DNA from: an uncultured Flavobacteriaceae bacterium
GTDB taxonomy: Bacteria; Bacteroidota; Bacteroidia; Flavobacteriales; Flavobacteriaceae
DNA: 64,000 bases
Direction: 5' to 3'
NCBI GenBank assembly: GCA_938010765.1
Contig: CALLVX010000024.1
Coordinates: 1 to 64,000 of the forward strand
The notes beneath the pieces are model-generated. The model was given only the letters and a program-made list of their open reading frames with translations. It was not told where the DNA came from and ran no database searches. The position numbers were made by a program, and so were the translations under genes. Position 1 is the stretch's first letter; every line of letters begins with the position of its first letter. Of the stretch, positions 51,302-59,646 are shown in pieces.

Positions 51302-52252
51302 ATGTTCGAACTCAAGACCATTCTTGAAGTACTCTACAGCGTAGGTAATATGGAAAAAGTGGCACACTTTTTCTGCGATTACGGTGGGTTAACCGAAGTA
51401 GGCAGTTACACCACTGATCGATCTGTACTTGATTTTTGGAACTTAAACAACGAGACAAAAGCAGAAGAGAGGCTGATCCAATTCGATAACCATCCTACCG
51501 GCCTCATACGTCTTGTAAAATACCATGGCGTTGACCAAAAATACATTCGATCATCTCAAGACCCATGGGATATCGGGGGAATTATGGATATCAACCTGCG
51601 AGTACCTGAAGTAGCACAAACTTTTGATGAGCTAAGAGACATGGGTTTTCATGGTTTAAGTGATCCCTTATTTCAAAAGATGGGCCCTTTCGAATTATAT
51701 GATATACTAATGAAAGGGTACGATGATATTATCATTGCATTTACCCATAGAACTCGGCCACCTTTGGAGTTAAAAGATGGTTTCAAAATACCATCCCATG
51801 TGTACAATTCTTCTTTGACAGTAAAAGATTTGGAAGAATCTCGCGCCTTTTATCAAGATACGTTAGGCTTTTCCCTGTTAAACGAATATGAAGTAAAGAA
51901 AGATGGCCCTGTAGAGAACATGTTCGGCATTCCGCAAAATGTGATAGAAGGTGTAACTTGTAAAGCCAATATCTTTTCCTTGGACGGCAGCCGGGATGTG
52001 GTATTTCAGACAGTACAATTCGAAGGCGTTTCGGGTAAGGACTTTTCCAATTTGGCGCTACCCCCACATCGAGGATTGTTGTTGTATCGTTGCGAGCTTA
52101 AGGGAGTACGGGCCTATTATGACGCTTTAATCGAGAAAGGAGTAGCCATGCATCAACCCATTCAAGAGTTGACAATTGCTCCTTATGGCAAGGTGAACTG
52201 CTTTGCCCTTAGAAGTCCAGATGGCGTTTTATGGGAGTTTTTGGAACGGTAG
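51302..52252 (+). CDS. VOC superfamily protein, two-domain
   Basis: 316 residues with two betaalphabetabetabeta modules: about 1-145 (ILEVLYSVGNMEKVAHFFCD) and 165-315 (NSSLTVKDLEESRAFYQDTLGFSLL, ending SPDGVLWEFLER with a candidate metal Glu). It looks like a glyoxalase/bleomycin-resistance/dioxygenase fold enzyme, but the other metal ligands cannot be fixed. First gene of the site-K unit, followed by DUF1838, thioredoxin-fold peroxidase and formylglycine-generating-enzyme-like genes. Confidence 0.75.
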   Translation: MFELKTILEVLYSVGNMEKVAHFFCDYGGLTEVGSYTTDRSVLDFWNLNNETKAEERLIQFDNHPTGLIRLVKYHGVDQKYIRSSQDPWDIGGIMDINLRVPEVAQTFDELRDMGFHGLSDPLFQKMGPFELYDILMKGYDDIIIAFTHRTRPPLELKDGFKIPSHVYNSSLTVKDLEESRAFYQDTLGFSLLNEYEVKKDGPVENMFGIPQNVIEGVTCKANIFSLDGSRDVVFQTVQFEGVSGKDFSNLALPPHRGLLLYRCELKGVRAYYDALIEKGVAMHQPIQELTIAPYGKVNCFALRSPDGVLWEFLER

Positions 52253-52326
52253 TAAAAGCAATTTCCAACCCTATTTTACCATAACAGAAGTAGTATCAAA
52301 TCAATAAATAGAGACCAATTAAATAC

Positions 52327-53229
52327 ATGTATATGAAATTATTTATTACCATCGTAGTGGTTCTTTCGACTTTTACCTTACAGGGACAAGAAATGAAATT
52401 TGAAGGGGAAAAGGCCCTAGAAATTAGGCAGAAAACAACCTGCAATACCCTCGAAGAAGGAAAACCAGTGTACGGCATGTGGGAAGGAAGAATTTACAGC
52501 CGCGTGCAAGGGGAGAAAGATCGTCACCTTTTCAACGTAGTAGGCATCAACGTGCGGCAGTGCGATTGTGTCGCAGACCCCGTAAGGGGAAAAGGCTTTC
52601 GAAGTGTTGGGCGCGAAATTATGATGTACTTGGATCCAAAGACCAATGAGATCATGGATACCTGGGAGAATCCGTGGACGGGTCAAACGGTCGATGTGGT
52701 GCACGTCGCCAACGACCCTGTTAGCATGCGTTCGTATGCATATGAAAAAGATGAAGATGGTAAAGTAACCGCCAAAACTAGTTTTCGAAAGTATGGTGAT
52801 GTTGCAGTAACATCGTACGAAATACCTTTGTTCTACAACAACCCACTCTCAGGCGATTATCAAAAATATGTCGGAGGTACCTATCATGCCATGGAAATTT
52901 TCAATACCTACTACAAAGCAGAGGAGCTTACGAATTCGAACATCAAGGATTTGAGCCAATCGAATATTTCTTGGTCCAGGATTTCCCAATGGTTACCATG
53001 GATGGAAATGGGCAGCAGACCAGGTTGGATTATCGCAAATGCTACTGGGGAAAGTATTTTAGAGAAGGATGCCGTTTGGCCGCGAATTCAAAAGATATTA
53101 GATGAACGCTACCCAACTTATAGTACACCTCCTGCACGAGATGATAAAAGGCCCAATGAAACCTCATGGACGGTTTTTAAGAAATTTTTAGCGGAGAAAG
53201 CGGAAACTGAGGAAGGTAAAAAAGAATAA
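52327..53229 (+). CDS. DUF1838-family exported protein
   Basis: 300 residues with a signal peptide (FITIVVVLSTFTLQGQ). The DUF1838 core is well preserved: GMWEGRIYSRVQGEKDRHLF, VVGINVRQCDCVAD, REIMMYLDPKTNEIMDTWENPWTGQTVDVVHVANDPV. Family function is not established. Compared with the 24.6-kb protein it is closer to the family core. DUF1838 proteins tend to occur with VOC and TonB-receptor genes in catabolic clusters, which this window repeats. Confidence 0.8.
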   Translation: MYMKLFITIVVVLSTFTLQGQEMKFEGEKALEIRQKTTCNTLEEGKPVYGMWEGRIYSRVQGEKDRHLFNVVGINVRQCDCVADPVRGKGFRSVGREIMMYLDPKTNEIMDTWENPWTGQTVDVVHVANDPVSMRSYAYEKDEDGKVTAKTSFRKYGDVAVTSYEIPLFYNNPLSGDYQKYVGGTYHAMEIFNTYYKAEELTNSNIKDLSQSNISWSRISQWLPWMEMGSRPGWIIANATGESILEKDAVWPRIQKILDERYPTYSTPPARDDKRPNETSWTVFKKFLAEKAETEEGKKE

Positions 53230-53249
53230 GCAACCCGAAAAGCAATTTT

Positions 53250-53717
53250 ATGGCACAACTAGAAGTAGGGCAAAAAGCTCCCGAGTTTACATTGGTTCGT
53301 ACCGATTTACAACCAATTAATTTAAGCGATTACAAAGGAAAAAACCTCATCTTACATTTCTTTCCTTTGGCATTTACAAGTGTTTGTACAGAACAACTAT
53401 GTACCGCAAACGGACAAGAGAACGATTACGCCTCCTTGAATGCAGAAGTCATTGGGGTTTCCGTTGACTCTCCATTTGTTCTCGATAAGTTTTCCAAAGA
53501 AAATAGTTTGAATTTCCCCTTAGGTTCCGATTTCAATAGAAAAGTAAGTACGGACTATGGCGTTTTGTTCGAAGGAGATTTTGCGGGCATGACCGGGTTT
53601 TCAATGCGGTCTGCATTTGTAATAGATGGCGAGGGAATCGTTCGGTATGCTGAAACTACCGATGGAAAGACGCTGCCCAGTTTTGAAAACATAAAAAACA
53701 CCTTGGAAGCTATTTGA
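53250..53717 (+). CDS. Peroxiredoxin (AhpC/TSA-type, BCP-like)
   Basis: 155 residues. EVGQKAPEFTLVRTDLQPINLSDYKGK followed by ILHFFPLAFTSVCTEQLCT, where the first Cys is the peroxidatic residue, and VIGVSVDSPFVLDKFSKEN. Cytosolic thiol peroxidase. Its placement inside the pathway operon suggests protection from peroxide made by a pathway oxidase, such as the amine-oxidase-like flavoenzyme, or an unusual redox role. Confidence 0.92.
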   Translation: MAQLEVGQKAPEFTLVRTDLQPINLSDYKGKNLILHFFPLAFTSVCTEQLCTANGQENDYASLNAEVIGVSVDSPFVLDKFSKENSLNFPLGSDFNRKVSTDYGVLFEGDFAGMTGFSMRSAFVIDGEGIVRYAETTDGKTLPSFENIKNTLEAI

Positions 53718-53741
53718 TAGTTCTTCTCAAAATACTCCCTT

Positions 53742-54689
53742 ATGAAGAAAATATTCATAGCACTTCTAATTGCGATTTCACCTTTTCTTTTCGCCGGCAG
53801 GGCCTATATACAGGAGCCATCCGAAACTTTCAACGATTGTGACGGCTGCCCCGAAATGGTGGTCATACCCGCCGGATCGGTTTATATAGGTTCCCATGAA
53901 GAGGAAATCGGAAGAAAGAAAGGAGAACGTAAGCGAGTAAAAGCGACGATTGTCAAACCTTTTGCTATGGCAAAAAATGAGGTGACACTTGCGCAATACC
54001 GTATTTTTATGGAGGAAACGAACTATAAGTCGAATCAGGCCTTTTATAAAGGAGAACCTTTGGTGGGGTGCAATTTTTTTGATGGAAAAAGCTATGGTTA
54101 TGTTGCCGAACATAATTGGAAAAATCCCGGATATCCACAACGGGAAACAGACCCGGTTGTTTGTGTAAGTTGGAGCGATGCCGATGCGTATGCACAGTGG
54201 TTGAGCAAGAAGACCGGACGAACCTACCGCGTGCCCTCGACCGTTGAATTTGAATACGCCTCAAGAGCTGGTAGCAGCAGCCCTTGGTTTTGGGGTACAA
54301 ACCCCGAAGAAGCCTGTGAATATGCAAATGTAGGCGACAGGGCTTTTGCCGATAAGTTTCCTTCGAGGGCTTCTTTTCCTTGTACCGATGGCTATGTCTT
54401 TACCACAAGGGTCGGAAGGTTCAAACCCAATAAATTTGGCTTGTACGATATGATCGGCAATGCTTGGGAATGGACGAATGATTGCTTTCATAACGACTTG
54501 ACAAATGCCCCGGTCGATGGTTCGTCATTCACAGATAATACCGATGATGCCTGTACCTGGCGAACTCCCAAAGGCGGCAGTTGGATCAGTGGCATCGCGT
54601 GGAGCAGGGCCGCAGTTCGCTCGCGAGACGGTGCCGATTACAAAAGCTTTATGCTGGGTTTTCGTGTCGCGGCCGCAGTAGACAAATAA
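53742..54689 (+). CDS. Exported formylglycine-generating-enzyme-like (SUMF1) domain protein
   Basis: 315 residues with a signal peptide (IALLIAISPFLFAGRAY). FGE-sulfatase fold: MVVIPAGSVYIGSHEEE, KNEVTLAQYRIFMEETNY, DPVVCVSWSDADAYAQWLSKKTGRTYRVPSTVEFEYASRAG, MIGNAWEWTNDCFH and RTPKGGSWISG. No sulfatase gene is present in the window, so sulfatase activation is not indicated. The fold also serves non-heme iron oxygenases and pigment-pathway proteins. Last gene of the site-K unit; it converges on the CpcT/CpeT-like gene with 4 bases between. Confidence 0.85.
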   Translation: MKKIFIALLIAISPFLFAGRAYIQEPSETFNDCDGCPEMVVIPAGSVYIGSHEEEIGRKKGERKRVKATIVKPFAMAKNEVTLAQYRIFMEETNYKSNQAFYKGEPLVGCNFFDGKSYGYVAEHNWKNPGYPQRETDPVVCVSWSDADAYAQWLSKKTGRTYRVPSTVEFEYASRAGSSSPWFWGTNPEEACEYANVGDRAFADKFPSRASFPCTDGYVFTTRVGRFKPNKFGLYDMIGNAWEWTNDCFHNDLTNAPVDGSSFTDNTDDACTWRTPKGGSWISGIAWSRAAVRSRDGADYKSFMLGFRVAAAVDK

Positions 54690-54693
54690 ATTA

Positions 54694-55419
54694 CTACTCC
54701 GTTATTCTATCCAAATCGTGGTATTTAAAATCGGCAGCTGTCGTCAGCAAAGAATCGGTTGACAACACGGTAATCTTATCCCGATAGCTGAAACGATTAG
54801 CACTTAACCTCACTTGATAACTAAAGTACTTATCTCCAAAGGCACAATCCTTGTCATTCATATACATTTCGTAGCCATCGGCCGTTTTTTTAACATGCAT
54901 ATCACAGAAATCGGGGTACGCACTAATCTCGTCTTTTTTAAGACTGTCTAATATGCTTGGATTATTCCATGCCCCGATGTATTTCTTTTTATCCTTGAAA
55001 GGCCACATTTTCACCTTAACCATGCCAAGAGAATCCACAGCTAGCGTATAAATACGCTGGCGATAGGTAGCCGCTGGATCGTGGTCCCGATACTCTTCAA
55101 CATAGAGCACGTTTTCGCCAATTTCGGGTTTATCCAATTTAATATAGTGTGATTGTACCTGCAAATAACCCCCTTCGCCCGAATCATCTAACAACCAAAT
55201 CGCTTCCCCATTATCCTTGGCGCTGGCTATTTGCTTATCATTATTGTATGTTCCCGGCCAAAAGGTCATAATTTCCCGTATTTGGGCCGCTGCGCTATTG
55301 TCTTCCTCGATCAGGGGTTCATCGGGTCTTTCTGCAGTAGTTTTGGGCGTATCCTTACAGGATGCAACCGCGATTAACAAAAATCCGCAGTATATGGTAC
55401 TTTTCAATAAATAATTCAT
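54694..55419 (-). CDS. CpcT/CpeT-family lipocalin, lipoprotein
   Basis: 241 residues with a lipobox (LIAVASCKD). The family pattern is clear: REIMTFWPGTYNNDKQIASA, NVLYVEEYRDHDPAATYRQRIYTLAVD, VKVKMWPFKDKKKYIG, YEMYMNDKDCAFGDKYFSYQ. Anchored in an envelope membrane, it would be placed to hold a hydrophobic or bilin-like ligand after outer-membrane import (inference). Single-gene unit from site L, divergent from the VOC gene at 55587. Confidence 0.8.
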   Translation of the reverse strand: MNYLLKSTIYCGFLLIAVASCKDTPKTTAERPDEPLIEEDNSAAAQIREIMTFWPGTYNNDKQIASAKDNGEAIWLLDDSGEGGYLQVQSHYIKLDKPEIGENVLYVEEYRDHDPAATYRQRIYTLAVDSLGMVKVKMWPFKDKKKYIGAWNNPSILDSLKKDEISAYPDFCDMHVKKTADGYEMYMNDKDCAFGDKYFSYQVRLSANRFSYRDKITVLSTDSLLTTAADFKYHDLDRITE

Positions 55420-55528
55420 TTTACTAGTTTTAAAGGATGATTTTTTTTCGGTACTATTCGTTGACTTTTATGATAAATGAACCATTAGTGCACTGCGGTT
55501 CAAATAATCATCTAGTTCTCATTAATTT

Positions 55529-55563
55529 TAGTTAAATTAGTTAACTATTAATAAAGTTAATCT
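55529..55563. promoter_or_regulatory. Operator site L (tandem), between divergent units
   Basis: TTAA half-sites begin at 55532, 55541, 55548 and 55557 (0/9/16/25). It is the rightmost site of the regulon and lies between the CpcT/CpeT-like lipoprotein gene (minus) and the VOC-lipocalin-MFS operon (plus). Confidence 0.78.
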
Positions 55564-55586
55564 TTTTTTATTAAAAATATATTTAA

Positions 55587-56582
55587 ATGTGCGAACTATC
55601 AATACCATCAGGAATTCATAACGGAGCGCTGGTAGGGTATCTGCATACCGCAACCCTTAGCACAACAGATTTAGATACTTATCATCATTTTTACGGGGAG
55701 GTGATGAAAATGCAGATCGAGGCTATTCCCTTATCGGAAGAAGCAAAAAATACCCGTCGTACTTTTTGGAACATCCCATCGGACATTGATTTTGATCTGT
55801 ACCACTGCTACCGGGCTACGGTACCCAGTTTAATTCACTTACGGATCCTACATTTAAAAAAGGCCACCGCACATATACATACGAGTTACAACTCCTACGA
55901 AACAGGTTCTTTTTCTTTGGGATTCCCTACCTCCGACGCAAAGAGAATGGACAAGCGAATGCAAGCATACAATGTACAGGCTATGGCCCCCATGCAATTG
56001 GGCGATATTGTACGTCCCGATGGGAAATCTGGACACTATTTGGAAACTATTTACCAAGGTCCCGATTACTTACATTGTGTGGGTATCGAACGTGTAAATT
56101 ACCCGCAACTGGCGCCTTGTGATCCCGCTGACGGTTTCGGAGGCCCTGGGTACTCCGCTTTTGTTGCGAGGGATTCTGATGCTGAAATTTCTTTTTATAC
56201 AGATGTATTGGGCTTAAATTTAGTTTTTGATTCTGTTTGGGAAGCGGCCGATGATGGCGCCTTGGGTGTGCTGCCGGGGACACCCTTTCGATTTGCCGGA
56301 CTCTATGCAGAAGGCGCCAAACAAAACCATCTTTTGTTTCTTGATTTTCAAGATGGTAATATGGTCGATACGGGAGTGCAGAGTTGTGTTCCCAACCAAG
56401 GCTTGGGCATGTGGACTTTTCAAACCAGTGCTATCGACCAAGTAATCGAAAAGGCAAGAAAGCAAGGGATTACCGTTTTATCAGAAGTACAGGAAGTCTC
56501 GGATGCGATTTTAGGAAAAGGAAAAGCGTGTTTGTTCGAAACACCGAACGGCTTTTATGTTGAACTATTTGAAAAAAGCTAA
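55587..56582 (+). CDS. VOC superfamily protein, two-domain (extradiol-dioxygenase-like)
   Basis: 331 residues. Module 1 (about 10-150) begins GYLHTATLSTTDLDTYHHFYGEV with a His at the usual first ligand place. Module 2 (about 190-330) includes GYSAFVARDSDAEISFYTDVLGLNLVF and ends LFETPNGFYVELFE with the usual Glu. The two-module layout and length resemble catechol-2,3-dioxygenase-like proteins. First gene of the site-L unit; the next ATG overlaps its stop. Confidence 0.78.
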   Translation: MCELSIPSGIHNGALVGYLHTATLSTTDLDTYHHFYGEVMKMQIEAIPLSEEAKNTRRTFWNIPSDIDFDLYHCYRATVPSLIHLRILHLKKATAHIHTSYNSYETGSFSLGFPTSDAKRMDKRMQAYNVQAMAPMQLGDIVRPDGKSGHYLETIYQGPDYLHCVGIERVNYPQLAPCDPADGFGGPGYSAFVARDSDAEISFYTDVLGLNLVFDSVWEAADDGALGVLPGTPFRFAGLYAEGAKQNHLLFLDFQDGNMVDTGVQSCVPNQGLGMWTFQTSAIDQVIEKARKQGITVLSEVQEVSDAILGKGKACLFETPNGFYVELFEKS

Positions 56583-57163
56583 TGGACACTATTTTAAAAA
56601 ATTTTACAGAAATTCTTTGTGGTACTTTGGACAACCAAACGCAGGTAGATGCGGAACGGGCAGCCGGGAAACAATTGCATCCCTATGCCAAGCACGTAAC
56701 CGGCATCTGCGATGACATCGTGATGAATCGTCCGCAGGATCATGAAGGCATTTATATTTTAGAGGAAAGTTATTATCTGCACCCGGGCAATGAAACCATG
56801 GAACTAAAGCCCTTGTTATTCTATGTGCGATCGGATGGTGAATCAAAAGCGCTATTACAATCTGTACAAATACCAGAACACATTACCAAGGAAGAAGCTA
56901 CCAACGCCAACGAATCCTTGATATTCGATTGGAACCAACTCGCTTTTAGAAATTTTGGCGTGGCCGAATATACCTGGTATGAATCCGAACAGTGCTTCAA
57001 AGTGGATCATGAGGCCGACATGGGAAACGGCATCACCTTTCGATTGATCGAAACCCTTAATCGGGAAGGGCTCCAAGTAATGGAACTCGTTCATAAAGAT
57101 GGGGTGAAAATCACCCCCTACGACACCCCTATTCACTATAAACCAGTCGCTATTGGAAGCTAA
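56582..57163 (+). CDS. Lipocalin-like protein, possibly CpcT/CpeT-related
   Basis: 193 residues, no signal peptide. FTEILCGTLDNQTQVDAERA is reminiscent of the GEYDNxEQ start of CpcT/CpeT lipocalins, followed by GIYILEESYYLHP and YTWYESEQCFKVDHEADMG in a beta-rich pattern. The similarity is weaker than for the proteins at 33.1, 50.1 and 54.7 kb. Translationally coupled to the VOC gene, so it may hand the ligand to that enzyme (inference). Alternative: a conserved hypothetical of unrelated fold. Confidence 0.5.
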   Translation: MDTILKNFTEILCGTLDNQTQVDAERAAGKQLHPYAKHVTGICDDIVMNRPQDHEGIYILEESYYLHPGNETMELKPLLFYVRSDGESKALLQSVQIPEHITKEEATNANESLIFDWNQLAFRNFGVAEYTWYESEQCFKVDHEADMGNGITFRLIETLNREGLQVMELVHKDGVKITPYDTPIHYKPVAIGS

Positions 57164-58391
57164 AGACCAAACTTTTGGAAAATTACTGGGTATCGCAATT
57201 TTAGGTACCATTACCCTTATCGTAACCAATGGTATGACCATTTCGGGAATTACCGTATTCGACGATGCCATCCTCACAGATTTCGGATGGACCAAATCAG
57301 AATTGAAGTTCAGAGATCTTATCAATCTTGTTTCTTCTTCCTTGATCATGCCCTTTGTTGGGGTTATTATCGATAAGTATGGAGTGAAGCGTTTTATGAT
57401 TATGGGGCTCCTTATGATTTCCGCCTTGTATTATCTCTATTCTCAAATCGAAACCACCTGGCAGATGTACGCCATTCATCTTGGGTTTGCCTTCGCGGTT
57501 TCTGGTGCTGGCACATTGGCAACCATAATTATGGTATCACAACGGGTCGTTAAAAATAGAGGCACGGCCATCGGCATTGCTTTGGCGGGCACTTCTTTAG
57601 GCGGTATTATCATTCCTCAAATTGGCAGACCTTTGTTGGAAAAGTTCGGTTGGCGTACCGCTTTTCAATATGAGGCGCTCATACCACTACTTATTTTGGT
57701 TGCGTTATTAATATTTCTAAAACCAGTTGTCTATAGGAAAAAAGCAGCGGCACAAGCCACAGAAAAAGATGAGGAAACCGGACTCACAGAGCTCAACTTT
57801 TCAGCAGCCTTGAAATCTCCCGTTTTTTGGGCCATATCATTTACAGGGGTCTTTTGCTTTTATAGTATTTTAGGCATCATCAGCAATCTATTCCTGTATT
57901 TAAAGGAGCTTAATTTTTCGAATGCAGAAGCGGCAAATGCCTTTAGTATCTTCTTTGCCATTATGCTGGTTGCCAAACTAAGTTCGGGAGTGGTAACCGA
58001 CTTTATCAACCAATACAAACTCTTTAGAATACAGCTTACCGTAATGGCCATGGGAGTTGTGGGGCTTGCCATGCACTCAGAAAGTTTAATATGGCCCTCC
58101 CTTGTGGCGATAGGCCTTGGATGGGGAGGTCTTTATACCTTGCTCAACTACATCATCATTACCACCTTCGGGGTAAAATCTGCCGGAAAAATCGGTGGGG
58201 TCATCTCTTTTTTTGAAGGGGTCGGCTCCGGTCTGGGAATGTGGCTTACAGCGGTTATTGCTGATCAAACAGGTTCATATAGTACCAGTTTTTGGGTCAT
58301 CGTGGGGCTCCTTGGAATCGCATTGGTGATTTCCTTTTTTATTCGACCGATTCTTGCCAAAAAATCCAAAGTGCCGGTATCACAACCATAG
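57153..58391 (+). CDS. MFS transporter, monocarboxylate/OFA-like
   Basis: 412 residues with twelve hydrophobic segments. GVIIDKYGVKRFMIMGLLM and GTAIGIALAGTSLGGIIIPQ mark the MFS; the two halves are joined by a charged loop (ATEKDEETGLTELNFS). It starts at TTG 57153, overlapping the preceding gene by 11 bases, so it is translationally coupled. Third MFS gene of the regulon and its last gene on the right; a strong terminator follows. Confidence 0.88.
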   Translation: MEAKDQTFGKLLGIAILGTITLIVTNGMTISGITVFDDAILTDFGWTKSELKFRDLINLVSSSLIMPFVGVIIDKYGVKRFMIMGLLMISALYYLYSQIETTWQMYAIHLGFAFAVSGAGTLATIIMVSQRVVKNRGTAIGIALAGTSLGGIIIPQIGRPLLEKFGWRTAFQYEALIPLLILVALLIFLKPVVYRKKAAAQATEKDEETGLTELNFSAALKSPVFWAISFTGVFCFYSILGIISNLFLYLKELNFSNAEAANAFSIFFAIMLVAKLSSGVVTDFINQYKLFRIQLTVMAMGVVGLAMHSESLIWPSLVAIGLGWGGLYTLLNYIIITTFGVKSAGKIGGVISFFEGVGSGLGMWLTAVIADQTGSYSTSFWVIVGLLGIALVISFFIRPILAKKSKVPVSQP

Positions 58392-58475
58392 CGCAAACAC
58401 TTTTTGCCCAACCAAGAAGTAGGGAAGATTACCTAATCAGCTACGTATATTTGTGATATAATGTTCACTAAATGA

Positions 58476-58539
58476 AAAGGAGTGGTTTGGACACGGTAAA
58501 GCCTGATGATACCTCTACCGGTATCCAAACCGCTCCTTT
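58476..58539. terminator. Bidirectional hairpin terminator at the right border
   Basis: AAAGGAGTGGTTTGGA at 58476-58491 pairs with TCCAAACCGCTCCTTT at 58524-58539, 16 positions with one G-T pair, around a ~32-base loop that can pair further (ACGGTA/TACCGGT). A-rich and T-rich flanks suit termination from both sides, between the plus-strand MFS gene and the minus-strand gene at 58542. Confidence 0.8.
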
Positions 58540-58541
58540 CA

Positions 58542-58862
58542 CTATTCGTACTCTGCAAATATGATCACGGTCGCCCACCCTCGAAAGGGATCATCGGCAT
58601 TTTTATCAGCTAGCATAATCTGAATTCTAGCTGTAACCGTTCCGCGATCTCGGTCATCAACAATGGCGTCCGTATCCATCTGCAGTGTTTCCAAATGATG
58701 ATCACCGTTGGTGAATTTTAGTCTGAATCCATTAAGGACGGTTTCAGCTCTAACAATTCTTCTACCAAAGGTATGCTCTGTAAAAAAATCGATTTGATTT
58801 TCATTGCCTTTGGGGTTTCTTGTACCAAAGTTGACGGTCTTTGTGATAAATGTTACTGGCAT
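58542..58862 (-). CDS. Small protein of unknown function
   Basis: 106 residues, beta-rich by pattern: VTFITKTVNFGTRNPKGNEN, RIVRAETVLNGFRLKFTNGD and GWATVIIFAEYE. No signal peptide and no family recognised. It sits outside the TTAA-operator block on the other side of the terminator, 94 bases from a second unknown gene in the same direction, with which it may form an operon. Confidence 0.6.
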   Translation of the reverse strand: MPVTFITKTVNFGTRNPKGNENQIDFFTEHTFGRRIVRAETVLNGFRLKFTNGDHHLETLQMDTDAIVDDRDRGTVTARIQIMLADKNADDPFRGWATVIIFAEYE

Positions 58863-58955
58863 GTCTACAATTTTAATTTAGTTCAACTATCTAGAGTGTT
58901 TTTGAAAATGCCAACCCTTTTCCAATTCCAGTTATAGAAAGAGGTTGGAATGAAC

Positions 58956-59480
58956 CTAACCAAGTTTTTTTAACCGAATGGCAATTTCCTTCTGAGCGCC
59001 TGAAAACTGCACATCTAATTCCTGTAAGGCTTCCTTGGCAAGGTTCTCCCTTTTTACAACATCGTAAAAATCATAGGAGTTATTTCTGATTGGTGTAAGG
59101 TTGATTCGTTCAAACATTCTTTCTGTTAACAAGTCCCTAATAAGCGGACCCCAGGGCCAAGGCCAAGGACCATTATCGTCTGGTGCAGGATACCAGCGAC
59201 TTCCTAAATTAATTCCTCCCGAATAGATAGCAGGCCCTGACCAAGGTGGTCCTCCCCAATTTCCCAACCTAGAATCATGATCTCGGTAACCTATAATTGG
59301 ACAGGGCCACGGATCATTCGGATCTGGAGTATACCCGACCAAGTCATTGATCCTTGTCAGCTCTTGTGTTTTTATAAAATTTTTTAAATAATTTTTCGCT
59401 TCTCCCGTAAGTTTATGGGTTCCTGAATCAAAAAAGGATTTTGGTAACTTCATTTTTTTCATTTTTAGTTTAACAATCAT
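58956..59480 (-). CDS. Trp/Pro/Gly-rich protein of unknown function
   Basis: About 165-174 residues; the start may be one of several Met codons at the N-terminus. The centre is rich in Trp, Pro and Gly: NDPWPCPIIGYRDHDSR, GGPPWSGPAIYSGG and NGPWPWPWGPLIRD. The N-terminal third (KSFFDSGTHKLTGEAKNYLKN) and C-terminal third are hydrophilic and helical. No signal peptide and no family recognised. The composition suggests an extended or collagen-like display segment, but function cannot be inferred. Confidence 0.6.
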   Translation of the reverse strand: MIVKLKMKKMKLPKSFFDSGTHKLTGEAKNYLKNFIKTQELTRINDLVGYTPDPNDPWPCPIIGYRDHDSRLGNWGGPPWSGPAIYSGGINLGSRWYPAPDDNGPWPWPWGPLIRDLLTERMFERINLTPIRNNSYDFYDVVKRENLAKEALQELDVQFSGAQKEIAIRLKKLG

Positions 59481-59646
59481 TATCTTTCAATTTGTAATGA
59501 ATCAACTGAACAAATTCAAAATCAGTCATCTTAGCGCATAAGAATTTCATTATTTCTTCCCCCAAATGTCCGCATCTATCTGATTTTAATGAATGATCGG
59601 ATGACCCAAAAAAAACTTTGAATAGACCTAAAATAAAAGGTTGTTT

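Noticed and set aside
53742-54689. Sulfatase maturation role for the FGE-like protein
   Set aside because: No sulfatase gene is in the window and the protein is embedded in a VOC/DUF1838/peroxiredoxin operon.
4901-55563. TTAA-rich palindromes as transposon ends or MITEs
   Set aside because: They occur in the promoter regions of transcription units with fixed half-site spacing, no target duplications, and several overlap promoter elements.
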